Part shown: one piece after another, positions 26,456 through 38,019 of the stretch | How positions within the stretch are numbered: the first letter of the stretch is position 1 | Layout: each line of letters starts with the position of its first letter | DNA from: Henckelia pumila | Lineage: Eukaryota; Streptophyta; Magnoliopsida; Lamiales; Gesneriaceae | Direction: 5' to 3' | NCBI RefSeq assembly: GCF_033568475.1 | Contig: NW_027331831.1 | Span: 2,170,001-2,234,000 of the forward strand | Length of the DNA stretch: 64,000 nucleotides | Made by a program: the position numbers and the translations under genes | Notes under the pieces: model-generated | The model's input: only the letters and a program-made list of their open reading frames with translations | The model's database searches: none | What the model was told of the DNA's origin: nothing

Positions 26456-29400
26456 TTAGAGCTTAGCCCTTGTATGTTCCTCATCACTGAACTCAATCAA
26501 CACCTTCCCAATTGCTTTTCTATCCTTCAGGGCCGCAAAAGCAAGATTTGCCTGTAAAAAAACCCAATAAAATTATTTCAACCACATTTACTCAGATGTT
26601 TTCTTAATTCCTCTCACAAAACATTTTATAATATCCAAGACGATACATTGATGATTCTTCAGCCAAGAAGATATTGAGTCGAAAAAGCTTCTCACCTCCC
26701 TCAGCCTGAAAGTATGAGAAATCTTGATTGTAATGAGTCCCCTAGCCAACCAAGACAGCAGCTCCTTCAATGAATCCTCGAGAACATGCGGTCGATGCAT
26801 TTTATAGCTTCCCCAGTAGAGCCCATGAACAGTCCAATTCTGGAGAACAAAAAAAATTGTGTTCCCATAAAAAGTACCCCACCAAGTCTCAGATACTAGA
26901 TTCAAATTACACTGAGGTTTAACTAAAACAAAGCAAAGAATTAAGAGAAGCGCCTTGTCAAAGCTTGATACACGTGGGTCAGAGTTTTTTTTCTTTTGTT
27001 TTGAAATGGGGAAGTGGATTATTACAATTGGATCTCCATGTGGGTCGAGTTCGAGTAAAGCATCTGAGCTGAAATATGGTTGATCTTGACTCGGCTTCTG
27101 CTAATACGTAATTTGGGTAACACCACAGACATGTGGAAACCATGGACATACTACACAAACTTGACAGCTAAAACACATATTTCTGGATTTTGAAGCTCAG
27201 ATCATGATCCAAAAATGTTTCAAAAACAGTTTCCACAGCTTTTATTTGCTAAACAAAATAAATTGGGAATTCAAACTTCATGTTCCATGACTGATGTACT
27301 ACAGACTGCAGCATTCGGGTTCAAGCAATAAATAACAATTAGTGGCTAGATAATTATTAAAAGAAAATATCAATCATCCACAAGTGGGAAAAATACATTT
27401 TCAGTCCTCTTACTTTCATCCTAAAACACTTTTGGACCCTAAACATTTCAACGTAACACTTTTAGTCCTTCAACTTTGAAAATTGCAACACAATGAGTCC
27501 TTGCCATTGATGTCATGGTAAAATATATTTGTGAGGACGAATTCATGATATTTATTAAATTTTAGGGGCAAAAAATGAACAAACATTAATAACAAAAATA
27601 TTATGAAAAGATAAAGACCATAAATAATCACATATCTATCTACAACATAAATATGCTTATTTTTATTTTTATAATATTATTATATGCAAATAAAATTTAT
27701 TATAGTTTTTTTATTATTGTATGATACTTTAACTACAAATTTTATTTAATCTTGATCTGTTTATCTAAGTGCTTTTGTCCTAAACTTGATTTATTCATTT
27801 TTGGTCCCTAAAATATAATGAATGTCACGATCTAGTCCTTGTCATTATATTCAAACATATATAAAATCAAAAGCGATGACTAATTTTATTTTTTCTCTAA
27901 AGTTCAAGGACTAGAAGTGTTAAGTAAAAATGTTTAAGGACTAAGTATGAGGACTGAAATTATATTTTCCCTCCACAAGTAATAGCGAAATATAGGGTCG
28001 TGAAAACAATAAAAGAATATCAATTCCTTCAATGTTCACAATAACAATAACAAATTCCTTTTCCAATCATAACCACCGAGTTTTTCTACTTTGTGTTCAT
28101 TACATAAATGATATGGATATATTAGACAATTTTTAGCTTTCACAAAATCTCCTGTGAGACGGTTTCAAAGACAAATTTTGTGAAACGGGTCTTCTAATTG
28201 GGTCACCCATCATAAAGTATTATTTTTTATACTAAAAATATTATTATTTATTATAAATATGAGTATGGTTGACCCGTTTCACGGATAAAGATCCGTGAGA
28301 TCGTTTCACAAGAGACCTACTCGCTCTAGCTTTTTCAATAATATGTGTCAGTCATCAATAAACAGGAGTTCCAAACAACAATAAGAACTAAAGATTTGGA
28401 TTATCTTCAAAGAAACAAGAAAAAAAAAAGGTTAATGTCTTAAGATTCCGAATCCTTTTAAAGAAGAAGTACCTTAATAAGTGCAATATTTGTGGGAATC
28501 ACGGGAACTTCCCCACTTGCAAAACCAATAACCAAGATATTTGCTCCCCAGTTCAACAACTTCATGGTTTCTTTTGTAAGTTTTCCTCCAACTGGATCAT
28601 ACAAAACATCGACCCCTTTCAGCTTTCTTGCCTTCAGAAATCCCTTGACACTCTCAGTGACATTTTCTTTGCTCAAATCAACAGCATGATCCACACCTAA
28701 TGACTTCAGAAATTGCACCTTTTCTTCCCCCCTGCCAGATGATATCACCAACAAATAAAAATAAGATAGCCACCATCTTGCGGACAATTTTACTTTGGGA
28801 CACACCAACTGGGAGCATGGCGGTTGACTTTCTAAATCAAATAATTTTTTTTTTTTCAAAAGTGCGAGTTTTATTCTCTGAAGTACTCTCTATTTACCCA
28901 ATCCAATCTTGAGCTCAGCCCTCTTTTGACTCCAAATTTTAGTAAGCAGTGACTACTTGCAGAATATGGGGTTACCTAGCAATGGCGATAACAGTGGCAC
29001 CACAGACCTTGCCAATTTGCACCGCGGAAACTCCAACTCCCCCTGCCGCACCAAGAACCAGCAAGACCTACATTTTCATTACAATTACATCACAACATAA
29101 ATAAACACATTGATACTTGTATTTGAATCCCAAAATTCAGCATAATGTTTTCAGGGCACAAAAAGTTATGATCATATTCTACCTGACCAGCCTGCAGTTG
29201 AGCTCTATGAACAAGTGCCACGTGAGATGTTCCATATGCGACCGATAGAGCTCCGGCAGCAACCAAGTCACATCCTTTCGGCACTAGAAATCTGCAGGGC
29301 CCCAACAGAAGTTATATCAAATCTACATCACATCTAAGCTAATCAGAAGTCTCACAAATTTTTATCTACAATCACACTCAGTATACAAATTTTTATTTCA

Positions 29401-30058
29401 CATAGCAGATATCAACAGGTAGATCAACCATCAGTGGCTCACAGAGGCCTTCAAATAAAGGAAATCTTCAGTTAAGTTTTCTTTATATTTAACTTCTACC
29501 ACCCCAATACACACTGGACTGACCCTCAAACTGATTTCCTAAACGGATAACTAAAGCAATCGTTTACAGAGCGGCATTTTAGTCGTGTTTATTCCCTTTT
29601 ACACATTCTCACTCAAGAACAAATCTTTAATCCAAACTGACAAAATAGATAGGCTAAATTTGAAATAACATAACTATGCCTGCGTGATAACCAAGGGAGT
29701 GAAGTGGTTACAATTCGGATTCATCGGCAACGATGAATTGGGCGAAAGAACCGAGGCCAGCGAAAGAGCAAATGGGGTCACCGATTTTGAACTTAGTGAC
29801 ACTGGGCCCCACAGAATCGACGGTTCCCGAGTAATCCGAGCCCGGAATGAAGGGCAACGGTGGCTTCTCTTGATATTTGCCTAGGATTTGAAGGTAATTC
29901 GCGAAGTTTAAGCTTGTTGCTTTCACTCGGACTCGAACCGCCGTCGGCGAGTTGAGCTGTGGAATCGGGTACGCCGTAGAAATAGTGAGAGCCGAATCCT
30001 CCGCGCCATGCGGCGCCACGGTTGGGTCGCCGATTTTTCTGCACAGTAAAGCTTCCAT
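26456..30058 (-). CDS. Zinc-type alcohol dehydrogenase / quinone-oxidoreductase-like protein, six exons
   Basis: NAD(P)H-dependent oxidoreductase of the quinone oxidoreductase branch of the MDR superfamily, resembling Arabidopsis At3g56460. Exons: 29712-30058, 29183-29291, 28976-29067, 28473-28731, 26696-26839 and 26456-26551. All joins keep frame and give 348 residues, the family length. The N-terminal GroES-like domain has 'FIPGSDYSGTVDSVG'. The Rossmann fold begins at 'LLVLGAAGGVGVSAVQIGK', whose 'GAAGGVG' binds NAD(P)H. 'GVDVLYDPVGGKLTKET' and 'KNWTVHGLYWGSYK' follow, then 'DRKAIGKVLI' near the C-terminus. The catalytic-zinc cysteine and histidine of true alcohol dehydrogenases are not seen, consistent with the zinc-free quinone-oxidoreductase type. 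Intron 4 (26840-28472) holds two MITEs. Confidence 0.94.
27377..27980. mobile_element. Mutator-type MITE with 9-bp target duplication
   Basis: The element at 27386-27971 (586 bp) has inverted ends 'gggaaaaatacattttcagt' and its inverse near 'actgaaattatattttccc'. Both sides carry the same 9 bp, 'tccacaagt', at 27377-27385 and 27972-27980. A 9-bp duplication with long inverted ends is the signature of Mutator-like elements. No transposase is encoded. It lies in intron 4 of the oxidoreductase gene. Confidence 0.85.
28147..28317. mobile_element. Foldback MITE ('gtgagac...gtctcac' family)
   Basis: The left end is 'cctgtgagacggtttcaaag' and 'tttgtgaaacgggtc'. The right end is 'gacccgtttcacgg' and 'atccgtgagatcgtttcac'. 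The two are inverted copies around an A/T-rich centre. This is a common plant repeat; relatives lie at 3843-3992 and 47668-47830. It also sits in intron 4 of the oxidoreductase gene. Confidence 0.7.
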
Positions 30059-30184
30059 TGCTAACGTTGGCCGTCTTTAACGAATATATAGATTGAATAG
30101 TACAACCAAATTACCGATGCCTTGTAATTTTTTTTCATGATCACGCAATAATTTAATTATTATATCTTTCAACAACTAGATTAC

Positions 30185-30186
<2 letters not shown>

Positions 30187-30219
<33 letters not shown>
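30187..30219. repeat. (TA)n microsatellite
   Basis: About sixteen TA dinucleotides. A second TA tract lies at about 30389-30432, just beyond the MITE at 30222-30385, so the MITE sits within or beside a TA-rich tract. Confidence 0.95.
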
Positions 30220-30221
<2 letters not shown>

Positions 30222-30224
<3 letters not shown>

Positions 30225-30385
30225 GATACCCTGCACCCTAGGTGTGCAGGGTAACATGAGTACCGCATACGTGGCGGTCCATGATTGGTCAGCCAGTTTT
30301 TGTAAAAAACAATTGTGTGGTTGTGGGCGCGCCACGTAGGCAGGTGCCCACAGGTGTGCAGGGTAAGGGTGTGCAGGGTATCATT
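30222..30385. mobile_element. 164-bp MITE with 'aatgataccctgcac' ends
   Basis: The left end 'aatgataccctgcaccct' and the right end 'agggtgtgcagggtatcatt' are inverted copies, differing by a 2-base indel. The motif 'tgtgcagggta' is repeated inside: once inverted next to the left end (making a local hairpin, 30227-30254) and twice as direct copies near the right end. The GC-rich interior contrasts with the flanking TA repeats. The superfamily is unknown. Confidence 0.7.
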
Positions 30386-30473
30386 ACTCATATATATATA
30401 TTTACTCATATATATATATATATATATATATAAAGTATATTACGACATATATATTCAATATAAAAAAACTTGT

Positions 30474-30735
30474 AATCTCCAATTTTTTATTGGACTTGTC
30501 CATATAAAATTATTATTTAAAAATATTATTTTTCATTTTATTATATATAAAATATATGATAGATAAATATTTGTGATTTGATAATAAAATAATATTATAA
30601 TTGCAATCTCCAATTTTTTATTGGACTTGTCCATATAAAATTATTATTTAAAAATATTATTTTTCATTTTATTATATATAAAATATATGATAGATAAATA
30701 TTTTTGATTTGATAATAAAATAATATTATAAATTC
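30474..30735. repeat. 131-bp tandem duplication
   Basis: The block starting 'aatctccaattttttattgg' at 30474 recurs at 30605 and is nearly identical throughout, so the unit is 131 bp in two copies. The few differences imply a recent duplication. It has no coding potential. Confidence 0.9.
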
Positions 30736-30799
30736 AACATTTATGTTAAAATATATTTTGTTTTTTTTAGATTTGTTTATTGAGTTGTTACATCTATAA

Positions 30800-31133
30800 T
30801 TATAATATGGAAAAATTATTTTTTTGGTCATGTATGTTTGTCATTTTGCGATTTCAGTCCTTTATATTTTCAGATTTCAGTTTTAGTCCGCTATCTTTAT
30901 TTTTTTTTGACAATTTTAGTCCTTTTTCCGACGTGGCGCTGACGTGCCACCAATTCAGTGTTGATGTGGAACTGACGTGTACAGTGCCACATAAGCATTT
31001 TCGAATAAAAAAAGACCGAAAATGCCAAAAATCGGAACATGCAGGACTAAAATTGAAATATAAAAACATAGAGGACCAAAATCGCAAAGTGACAAACATA
31101 CAAGACCAAATTTACAGTTTTTCCTTATAATAT
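30800..31133. mobile_element. Mutator-type MITE with 9-bp target duplication
   Basis: The 316-bp element at 30809-31124 begins 'ggaaaaattatttttttgg' and ends 'aatttacagtttttcc'. The inverted ends pair over roughly 90 bases, including 'acaaacatac' and 'gtatgtttgt'. The same 9 bp, 'ttataatat', stands on both sides (30800-30808 and 31125-31133). A close relative is at 57376-57686. The frames on both strands here are palindromic by-products. Confidence 0.88.
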
Positions 31134-31966
31134 TATAACAGGAATAGTTAAAAATAGTATTTTATTATATAAAATATATTATAATTAAATATATTAGTTA
31201 ATAATTCTAACATTCTTATAAAAAAAATGATAGTTATTATTATCATGTGATTTTAATTTATTTTACTATTTTAATCAATAAAATAATTTTGAAAACAAAG
31301 TAATTATCGAGATGAATTTAATAACAACAATTGGATTTAAAAATAATGTAGATTCATGTACCAATGTGTAATTAACGGTTTTGTTAATGTTACCCCATTA
31401 AAATAGTGCCCAATGAAATATCCAATGACTCATCTTTTTTGAAACATATCATTTGCATAAAAAGATGAGCCGTTGAATCTAACATATGGACATTGCTCAT
31501 ATTACTAACGTCGACGGAACTATAATTTACATCAATGTTTCATATATTAATTCATCAATAATTCATATATTAAAATATGAGTTAATTTGGGTACTGCTCC
31601 AAGGTTCTATTACCAATTCAAGTGGAGTCAACTGATTTTCAGTGCATTCCATGTTAATGGATAAATGTCTAGTATTGGATCTAAAAATTCTAAGGGTCAC
31701 ATAAAATTTTCCCACGATATGATATATCATATATATATAAACGAATAAATATATAATTACCTTGTCTGAAATTGAAGTATTCTTGCCGAGTGTTTCAAGT
31801 CTAAATTATTCACAAATAAATATCGAAATAAACAGGATCAGTTGGTCTCATGTGGTCTGCTACACACATTTTGCAACATGAAAACATGAGTAACTAGAAG
31901 AGATTAACAAGCTGCATGCCAATAAGCTACAACAAATTTAAACTAGAGCTAGGATCAGTGCAAATG
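31134..31966. other. AT-rich intergenic region
   Basis: No gene is seen. A TA run lies near 31728. The last stretch before 31967 should contain the 3' UTR of the C2-domain gene. Confidence 0.55.
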
Positions 31967-33190
31967 TCAATTAAGTATAGCACTTCTTGAATCGCCGGGA
32001 TTACTGAACCCCGACAAGAAATCGTCCCCGAAGATCACAGCACCGGCTGCCAATGCTCCGGCCCCTAGTACGGTCCCAAATCCAGGTCCGGCACCCCTTC
32101 TTTCCCCTTGAGGTGAAACTGATGAAGTCAATGTAGCTGCGTAACTATGCTGTGAATTAATCTCAGTTCTTGGAAGAAACGGAGACGTATATCCGACATT
32201 TGGCGGCTGTGTCGGAGGCGGACGATAGGCGGCTCCGCCAGTGGCAGGGTGGTTTTGTCCACCAAAGGATGGGGTACTAATACTACTAAGGTTAATTCCA
32301 CCACTTGAACCCATGAGAGCTAAATCTTGATAGCCACCTGGTTTTAACCAACGCAAATTAATCATAGAAATGAACTTATATTATATATAATTCCACCACT
32401 TTGTTCTAGGATAATAATTTGCAAGATTTTATTAGTTTTTGAAGCTAATTCTGAATAGATTTTAATCATATTTTATTAATCTAATTTAATTAAAATGTAA
32501 CTACTCTTCACAAAATTGTAGATAATATAGATACATCACCTGAAGTTGATGAAGCAGCAGCATGCTCTTCCCTTTCTTCAGAAACTCTGATGGAAACATC
32601 AACAAAACCTCGACATTTATTGGAATTCCTTTTCCTCAGCTGGAAGCTCCCAATTTCCTCAACGGGCTTGGAAATCTCATCAGATTCACCGCCATTGTAC
32701 TTCTCCAGAAACTCTTTCATCGCAACAGTGGCAGTTCCCTGGAGCGTTTCTCTAAGAAAGACTGGCTCCCGGCTGCGTACTTCCACATGAAGAACCAAAT
32801 CCTGGAAACCCGATTCATCTTTCGAATGATCGATCGCTGCCGAGAATTTGGTTTTCCACACGGGATTACCAGTGCCTATAGTAGAATTTCAAAATACAGA
32901 GCTCAAAATTAATCTGGAACTATTTTCCCCCCTTTTTTCGGTTATCGACCAAAAATTTATTAAATTTGATTCTCATAAGTTTTGCCCATCAATCAACAAG
33001 AGAGAAGATGTATTAATCAGTGGCTCTGGCTTCTAGCTACTAATTAATTACCTGAAACATCAATGTTGGTGCAATATTTGTTGTCTGGATCAATCCATCC
33101 GACGGCGAACCACTGCAACTTCCACAAAGAGGAGGTGCGCCGCAATCCCCGAGCAGAAATCAGGCAGATTTCGATCCATGTTTTCGCCAT
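31967..33190 (-). CDS. C2-domain protein (SRC2/CaLB-like), three exons
   Basis: Plant protein with one C2 domain, a Ca2+- and phospholipid-binding module, and a low-complexity tail. Exons 33052-33190, 32540-32875 and 31967-32337 join in frame to give 281 residues. The C2 domain occupies about residues 1-150: it starts 'MAKTWIEICLISARGLR', then 'WFAVGWIDPDNKYCTNID', 'GNPVWKTKFS' and 'LVLHVEVRSREPVF'. The tail is rich in Pro, Gly, Ser and Gln and ends with a hydrophobic 'GTVLGAGALAAGAVIFGDD' stretch, the kind of glycine-rich membrane-associating C-terminus found in SRC2-like proteins. Few of the Ca2+-coordinating aspartates are present, so calcium binding is uncertain. The ATG at 33190 is followed directly by the conserved domain start. 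The nearest neighbour upstream is LINE sequence, 144 bp away. Confidence 0.88.
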
Positions 33191-33364
33191 TTTCTGCGAG
33201 CTTTCCGCTCTGAAGCGGAGAAATGGTGGGAAGAGGTTTGTTCTTTAGTTGGCAAAGGAATAAAGTATGTTTTCTGCTTTAGATCGGGGGAAGGCTACCT
33301 TTCTTTATGCTCCTTCCATTTAAGTTTCTATTCTTTTTTTTTTTCGAAGGCAAATTTTATAAAA

Positions 33365-36300
33365 TCAAACCGGGGGAAATATAAAGGACGACAGGTTAAG
33401 AGCATGTCGGTCATGATCAGTTGAAGAATCAGCCAACCTAGCTAGTGAATGAGCCATCTGGTTCGCTGATCTATAAACAAAAGATAAAATACAAGATGGT
33501 AGTTCTGATAAAAGAAATCTACAATCTTCCGCCAAAAGGCCTAGGCTTGAAACATCCATCACAGAAGAATGGATGACATTGATCACTAGGAGTGCATCTG
33601 ATTCGATGATAACGTTGATGAGCTTTAGCTCCTTTATCCAGCTTAGAGCCTCGCGAACTCCTAAGGCTTCAGCTGTAGACGAAAGGAAATTGCCTTGGAA
33701 GCATCCATATTTAGCATTGATAATAGCTCCGGAGGCGTAGCGAATAATACAACCATAACCCATGCGAGGTGGATCTTTGAAAAAAGCAGCGTCGACATTG
33801 CATTTTACAAAATTTTTTGGAGGGAATGTCCAAACATGCGTGGACTGATGGGCTGAATGAGGAGGGCTTTTATTCCTTGAATTAGCTATCAGTCATTGGT
33901 TATGAGAATCTGAAGCTGATTGGAAAATAAAATTGCTGGTCTTGTGATTCCGTTCCAAATCAATTCATTCCTAGCAATCCAAATGTTCCACAATATCATG
34001 GCAGCTCTGTCAATGTCAGTAGGAGAGTGATTTGATGTTAAGGCAATCCACCAATCTTTGAAAGAAGAAGCTGTACCAACAAAGCTTCCAATGGAGGTGA
34101 GGCACCAAACATTTCTAGCAAAAGGGCATTGGACTAGGACATGAAAATCTGTTTCAGGATCGTGATTGCAGAAAGAGCACCAAATCTGGGTCTCGATTCT
34201 CCTGTTCTTCAGAGCCATTCTAGTTGGAATGCATCTTGTTAACGTTCTCCAGATGAAGTTGCGCACTTTTGGGGGGAGGGGGGGGGGGTCTTGAGTTGCC
34301 AGATTTGAAGCCAATTGATATCATCCCTTATATGATTATCTCCATTTGAAGACAGTAGTTTATATCCATTTTTAACTGTGTAAAGACCTTTGTTGTTGAA
34401 ACCCCAAATCCATCTGTCTTCCGCATCGAACAAACTCAAGGGAATAGATTGAATCAAACTCTTGTCGCGCACATTAAATAGATCATTCAAAATATCAATA
34501 TCCCACTCCCCTGCATTGGACGTCCGCAAATCACTTACTTTTGCATGTTGTAGCTCTGGAGGGCCAAATGAAGAGATATAAGGATCATTAGCATCAGGAA
34601 GCCATGGTGTTCCCCATATGAGTGTCTGATTTCCTGATCCAATACGACATCTAGCTCCTCTACGAATGAGATTTTGTGTAGCCAATAAACTCCTCCAAAC
34701 AAAGCTTGGGTTGGACCCTGTTTTGGCTTCCAAAAAATTTGACGTAGGGTAATAACGAGCTTTGAAGATTTGTGCCACAAGAGAGTTTTGGTCTGTGAAG
34801 AGCTTCCAACTTTGTTTTGAAAGGAGTGCCAGATTATATTCATGTAACCTACGAAACCCCATTCCTCCCTCTGATTTGTGCTTCGAAAGTTTCTCCCAGC
34901 TTTGCCATTTCATTACTCCTCTGGTGTTACCAGATTTACCCACCAAAAAGAGTTCATCATTATTTCTAAATCGGAACAAAGAGTAAGTGGAAGAAGAAAC
35001 ACACTCATGACATAAGTGGGGAGAGCTTGGACTACTGCCTTGAGAAGAATCTCCTTGCCTGCTCTTGAAAGCCATTTATTTCTCCATCCTTTCATACGCT
35101 TCCATGTTTTTCTTTTAAGAAAGCAAAAACGTCCGACTTCTTTCGCCCAATCATAGAAGGGAGTCCTAGATAATCCCCATGATTCGAAGTATAATTCACT
35201 CCCAAGATTTCACGCATTAAGTACTTCTGTTCATTTGGAATATTTTGGCTGAAAGAGATAGAAGATTTGGAGAAGTTTACAGTTTGCCCAGAAGCAATCT
35301 CAAAATTCTGAAGGCAATGTTTGACAGTAGAACATTCCTCTGTTGTAGCTCTGAAGAATAAAAAGCTGTCGTCCGCGAATAGAAGATGAGAGATTTGAGG
35401 GCCACAACGAGCTACTTGAATACCATGTAATTTGCCTCTTCTCGTTTCTGCTTGCAAGATAGATGTGAGTCCTTTCATACATAACAAAAAAAGATAGGGC
35501 GATAATGGATCCCCCTGGCGAATCCCACGTTGTGGGATGATCGGGCCGATCTCGTGACCATTGTGAACCACCATATAACGCACTGAAGTCACACACTTCA
35601 TAACAAAATCAACCCATAGGTTGTCGAAGCCTAAGCTGAAAAGCATATGCTTTAAAAAAGGCCATTCGACGCGATCAAAAGCTTTAGACATGTCTAGTTT
35701 AAGGGTAGCCACCCCTTTTTTACCTTGAGTTTTTCGTTTCAGATAATGACCCAGCTCGAAAGTTATGAGAATGTTATCAGTTATGTGTCTGCCTGGGATG
35801 AAAGCTCCTTGAGTTTTAGAGATGATCGAGTTGAGCATGGTTTTTAGACGATTTGCAATCACCTTGGCCATAACCTTATATATAACATTGCATAAGGAAA
35901 TAGGGTGGAGATCAGAAAGGTAAACATGACGTTTCTTCTTCGGAATTAGAACAATTGAGGTGTCATTAAAGCCTTTAGGAAGATGACCCTTGTTTAAGAA
36001 GTCCAAGCATGCTGCAGAAACATGAGATCCCGTGATATCCCAAAAATGTTGATAAAATCCGGGGTTCATGCCGTCAGGACCAGGAGATTTATCCTTGTGC
36101 ATTGAGAATAATGCTGCCCGAACTTCATGAGCTTCATAAGAGCGGATAAGCATGCGATTTTGTTGGTCACTAACCTTTTGCGAAACCTGAGATATAATTC
36201 AAGATAATTCAAGATAAGGTCTTCCATGCCTTGGCCCTAAAAGCAAGAATTTTCGAGATTGTCTTTGAGTTCCATGATTTGATTTTTCCTCTTGCGCGAG

Positions 36301-37380
36301 GAGGCGTAATTATGGAAGAGTTTGGAGTTGTTGTCGCCAGCTTGAAGCCAAAAAATCTTAGCTCTTTGTTTCCAAAAGACTTATTCTTGGGCTAGAAGAG
36401 AAGAGAGTTTCTGTCTTGTTTCCACAATTTGAATATCATTCAAGTTGTTTGATCGAAGCTTCAACAATCGAATTTTATTTCTGCAATGAGATATTGCTTT
36501 TTTTAAAATGAAATTTCACCTTATCTCCCCATACTTGAAGATGATTGCCACAAGATGCAATTCGGTGTTGAATATTTCCTTCGTCACTGATCAACCAACT
36601 ATGGTTCACCACAGCTCTACACTCTGATTCAAGGATACATGCGTTCTCAAAGCGGAAGCGCTTTTTCTTGCTTGAAAATTTTGAATCAAGATTTAGGAAA
36701 ATAGCGCTGTGATCAGAATAGATTACCTCTAAGTTGCTGACCTCTGCCATGCTGAAAGTATTTAACCACCGATTAGTAGCCATAGCCCGGTCAATCCTTT
36801 CTTCAACAAAAGAATTTGTACCTCGGCATCTTTCCCAAGTGAACCAGTAACCCTTCATTCCCAAGTCTACCAGACCACTCTCGTTGACAACTTCCCTGAA
36901 ACCATTAATAAGATTTATAGGGTGCGAAATTCGGCCTCTTTTTTCAGAATGAGAGAGAAGATCATTAAAGTCTCCTATGCAACACCATGGAAGAGCCGAT
37001 CTTTGGGAGAGCATTCGAAGCATATTCCACGATTGATTACGTCTGTTACGCTCCGGGAAACCATAGAAACCAGTTAAGCGCCAAGCCACCATACCCGGGA
37101 TAGAGACTTCAACATCGATGAAATTAGAAGAATAAGATAAAAGCTTAGCCATATGCTTATATTTCCAGAATAAGGCAAGGCCTCCACCATTGTTTCGGCC
37201 AGGAACAAAAAACAGGCCTTCAAAATTCATTTTCTGCTTAAGAAGCTCAACTTTGGAGATAGAAGTTTTAACCTCCATGAGAAAAACAAAAACATGCTTA
37301 AACTTGGACGTGAGGCCCAAAACTTATTGGACTGTTCATGGGTTGCCAAGCCCACGATAGTTCCAACTGATGGTGCTCAT
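33365..37380 (-). pseudogene. LINE ORF2: endonuclease, reverse transcriptase, RNase H (broken)
   Basis: Polyprotein of a plant L1. The frame opens at 37380 with 'MSTISWNYRGLGNP' followed at once by an in-frame stop. The endonuclease (37320-36475) shows 'WCCIGDFND' and 'YSDHSAIFL'. The reverse transcriptase (36153-35092) shows 'DKSPGPDGMNPGFYQHFW', 'RGIRQGDPLSPYLF' and the active-site 'FADD' (family YADD/FADD). A zf-RVT region (about 35075-34239) and an RVT_3 RNase H domain (33763-33365, with 'IIESDALLVIN' and 'YRSANQMAHSLARL') follow. The frame changes at least between 36475 and 36153, near 35090 and near 34280, where there is a run of C/G. It is not functional. Confidence 0.9.
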
Positions 37381-38019
37381 TGGATTAGGCGGGTCTGGGA
37401 ACCAGAGCCCGCCTTCAACAAGTTTTTTGGACTGGAAAGGGCCTTGTCCATTTGCATACCCTCTGGCCCAAAGGAAAATTGGTCCTCCTCTTGTGGGTCA
37501 TCAACTCGACGACGTTTTTGCTCAGTAATGATCATGATTTCCTGGTCATGTGGGATAGAAGCAGCCACATTAGTGTTTACTGAACTCTCTTGGAAATTAT
37601 CTGAACGTAACCATCTTGCACCAATACCAGAAGGAGTACGTCTGGGAGGTGCACGAAGCCAACTCCCGTAGAGTTTTTCAACTGATTTATCCGGATAATC
37701 GAAGAATTTTTCATAAAATTTTTCTGAGTGTCCAATGATGCCACAGAAAAGCAGAATGTAGGTATTTTTCGTACTTGAAATTTGCCCAGCTCCATTATGC
37801 TCCTGATTTTTGCAACTTCATCCTCCTTTTTATCGGGCATCGGACATCTAGAGAGACGCGGATTCGTATATAATCCTTCCATACCCCAGTAAAGTTGTTC
37901 GTATCTGCTTCAATGTATCGTCCAATGTAGTTACCAATCTCTATGGCCACTCTTTCGGACATGAACCCAACAGGAAGATCATATATCTGGACCCAAAAAT
38001 CCCCTTGAAAAAGTGGCAC
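37380..38019 (-). pseudogene. LINE ORF1, C-terminal half (broken)
   Basis: The frame at 38019-37795 starts abruptly within the DUF4283 domain ('DFWVQIYDLPVGFMSE') and continues 'DYIRIRVSLDVRCPIKRRM', the hallmark of plant LINE ORF1. After a frameshift a CCHC-like knuckle ('CGIIGHSEKFYEKFF', with one Cys changed to Tyr) and 'YGSWLRAPPRR' can be followed. The N-terminal half is missing here, but a matching N-terminal half lies at 46576-47000 on the same strand. Confidence 0.85.

Larger units (their letters stand above)
33326..38019 (-). mobile_element. L1-type LINE, 3' part, degenerate, with poly(A) tail
   Basis: Non-LTR retrotransposon on the minus strand. It runs from the middle of ORF1 (38019) through ORF2 to an A-tail, seen as T11 at 33334-33344 on the plus strand. 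The 8 bases just outside the tail, 'ttctattc' (33326-33333), recur at 47164-47171 just beyond the 5' end of another LINE piece. The copy has several frameshifts and stops. Its left neighbour is the C2-domain gene and its right border abuts a truncated Copia element within two bases. Confidence 0.9.

Noticed and set aside
37294-37671. Plus-strand frame of 125 codons
   Set aside because: It is the antisense shadow of LINE ORF1/ORF2 and resembles no protein.
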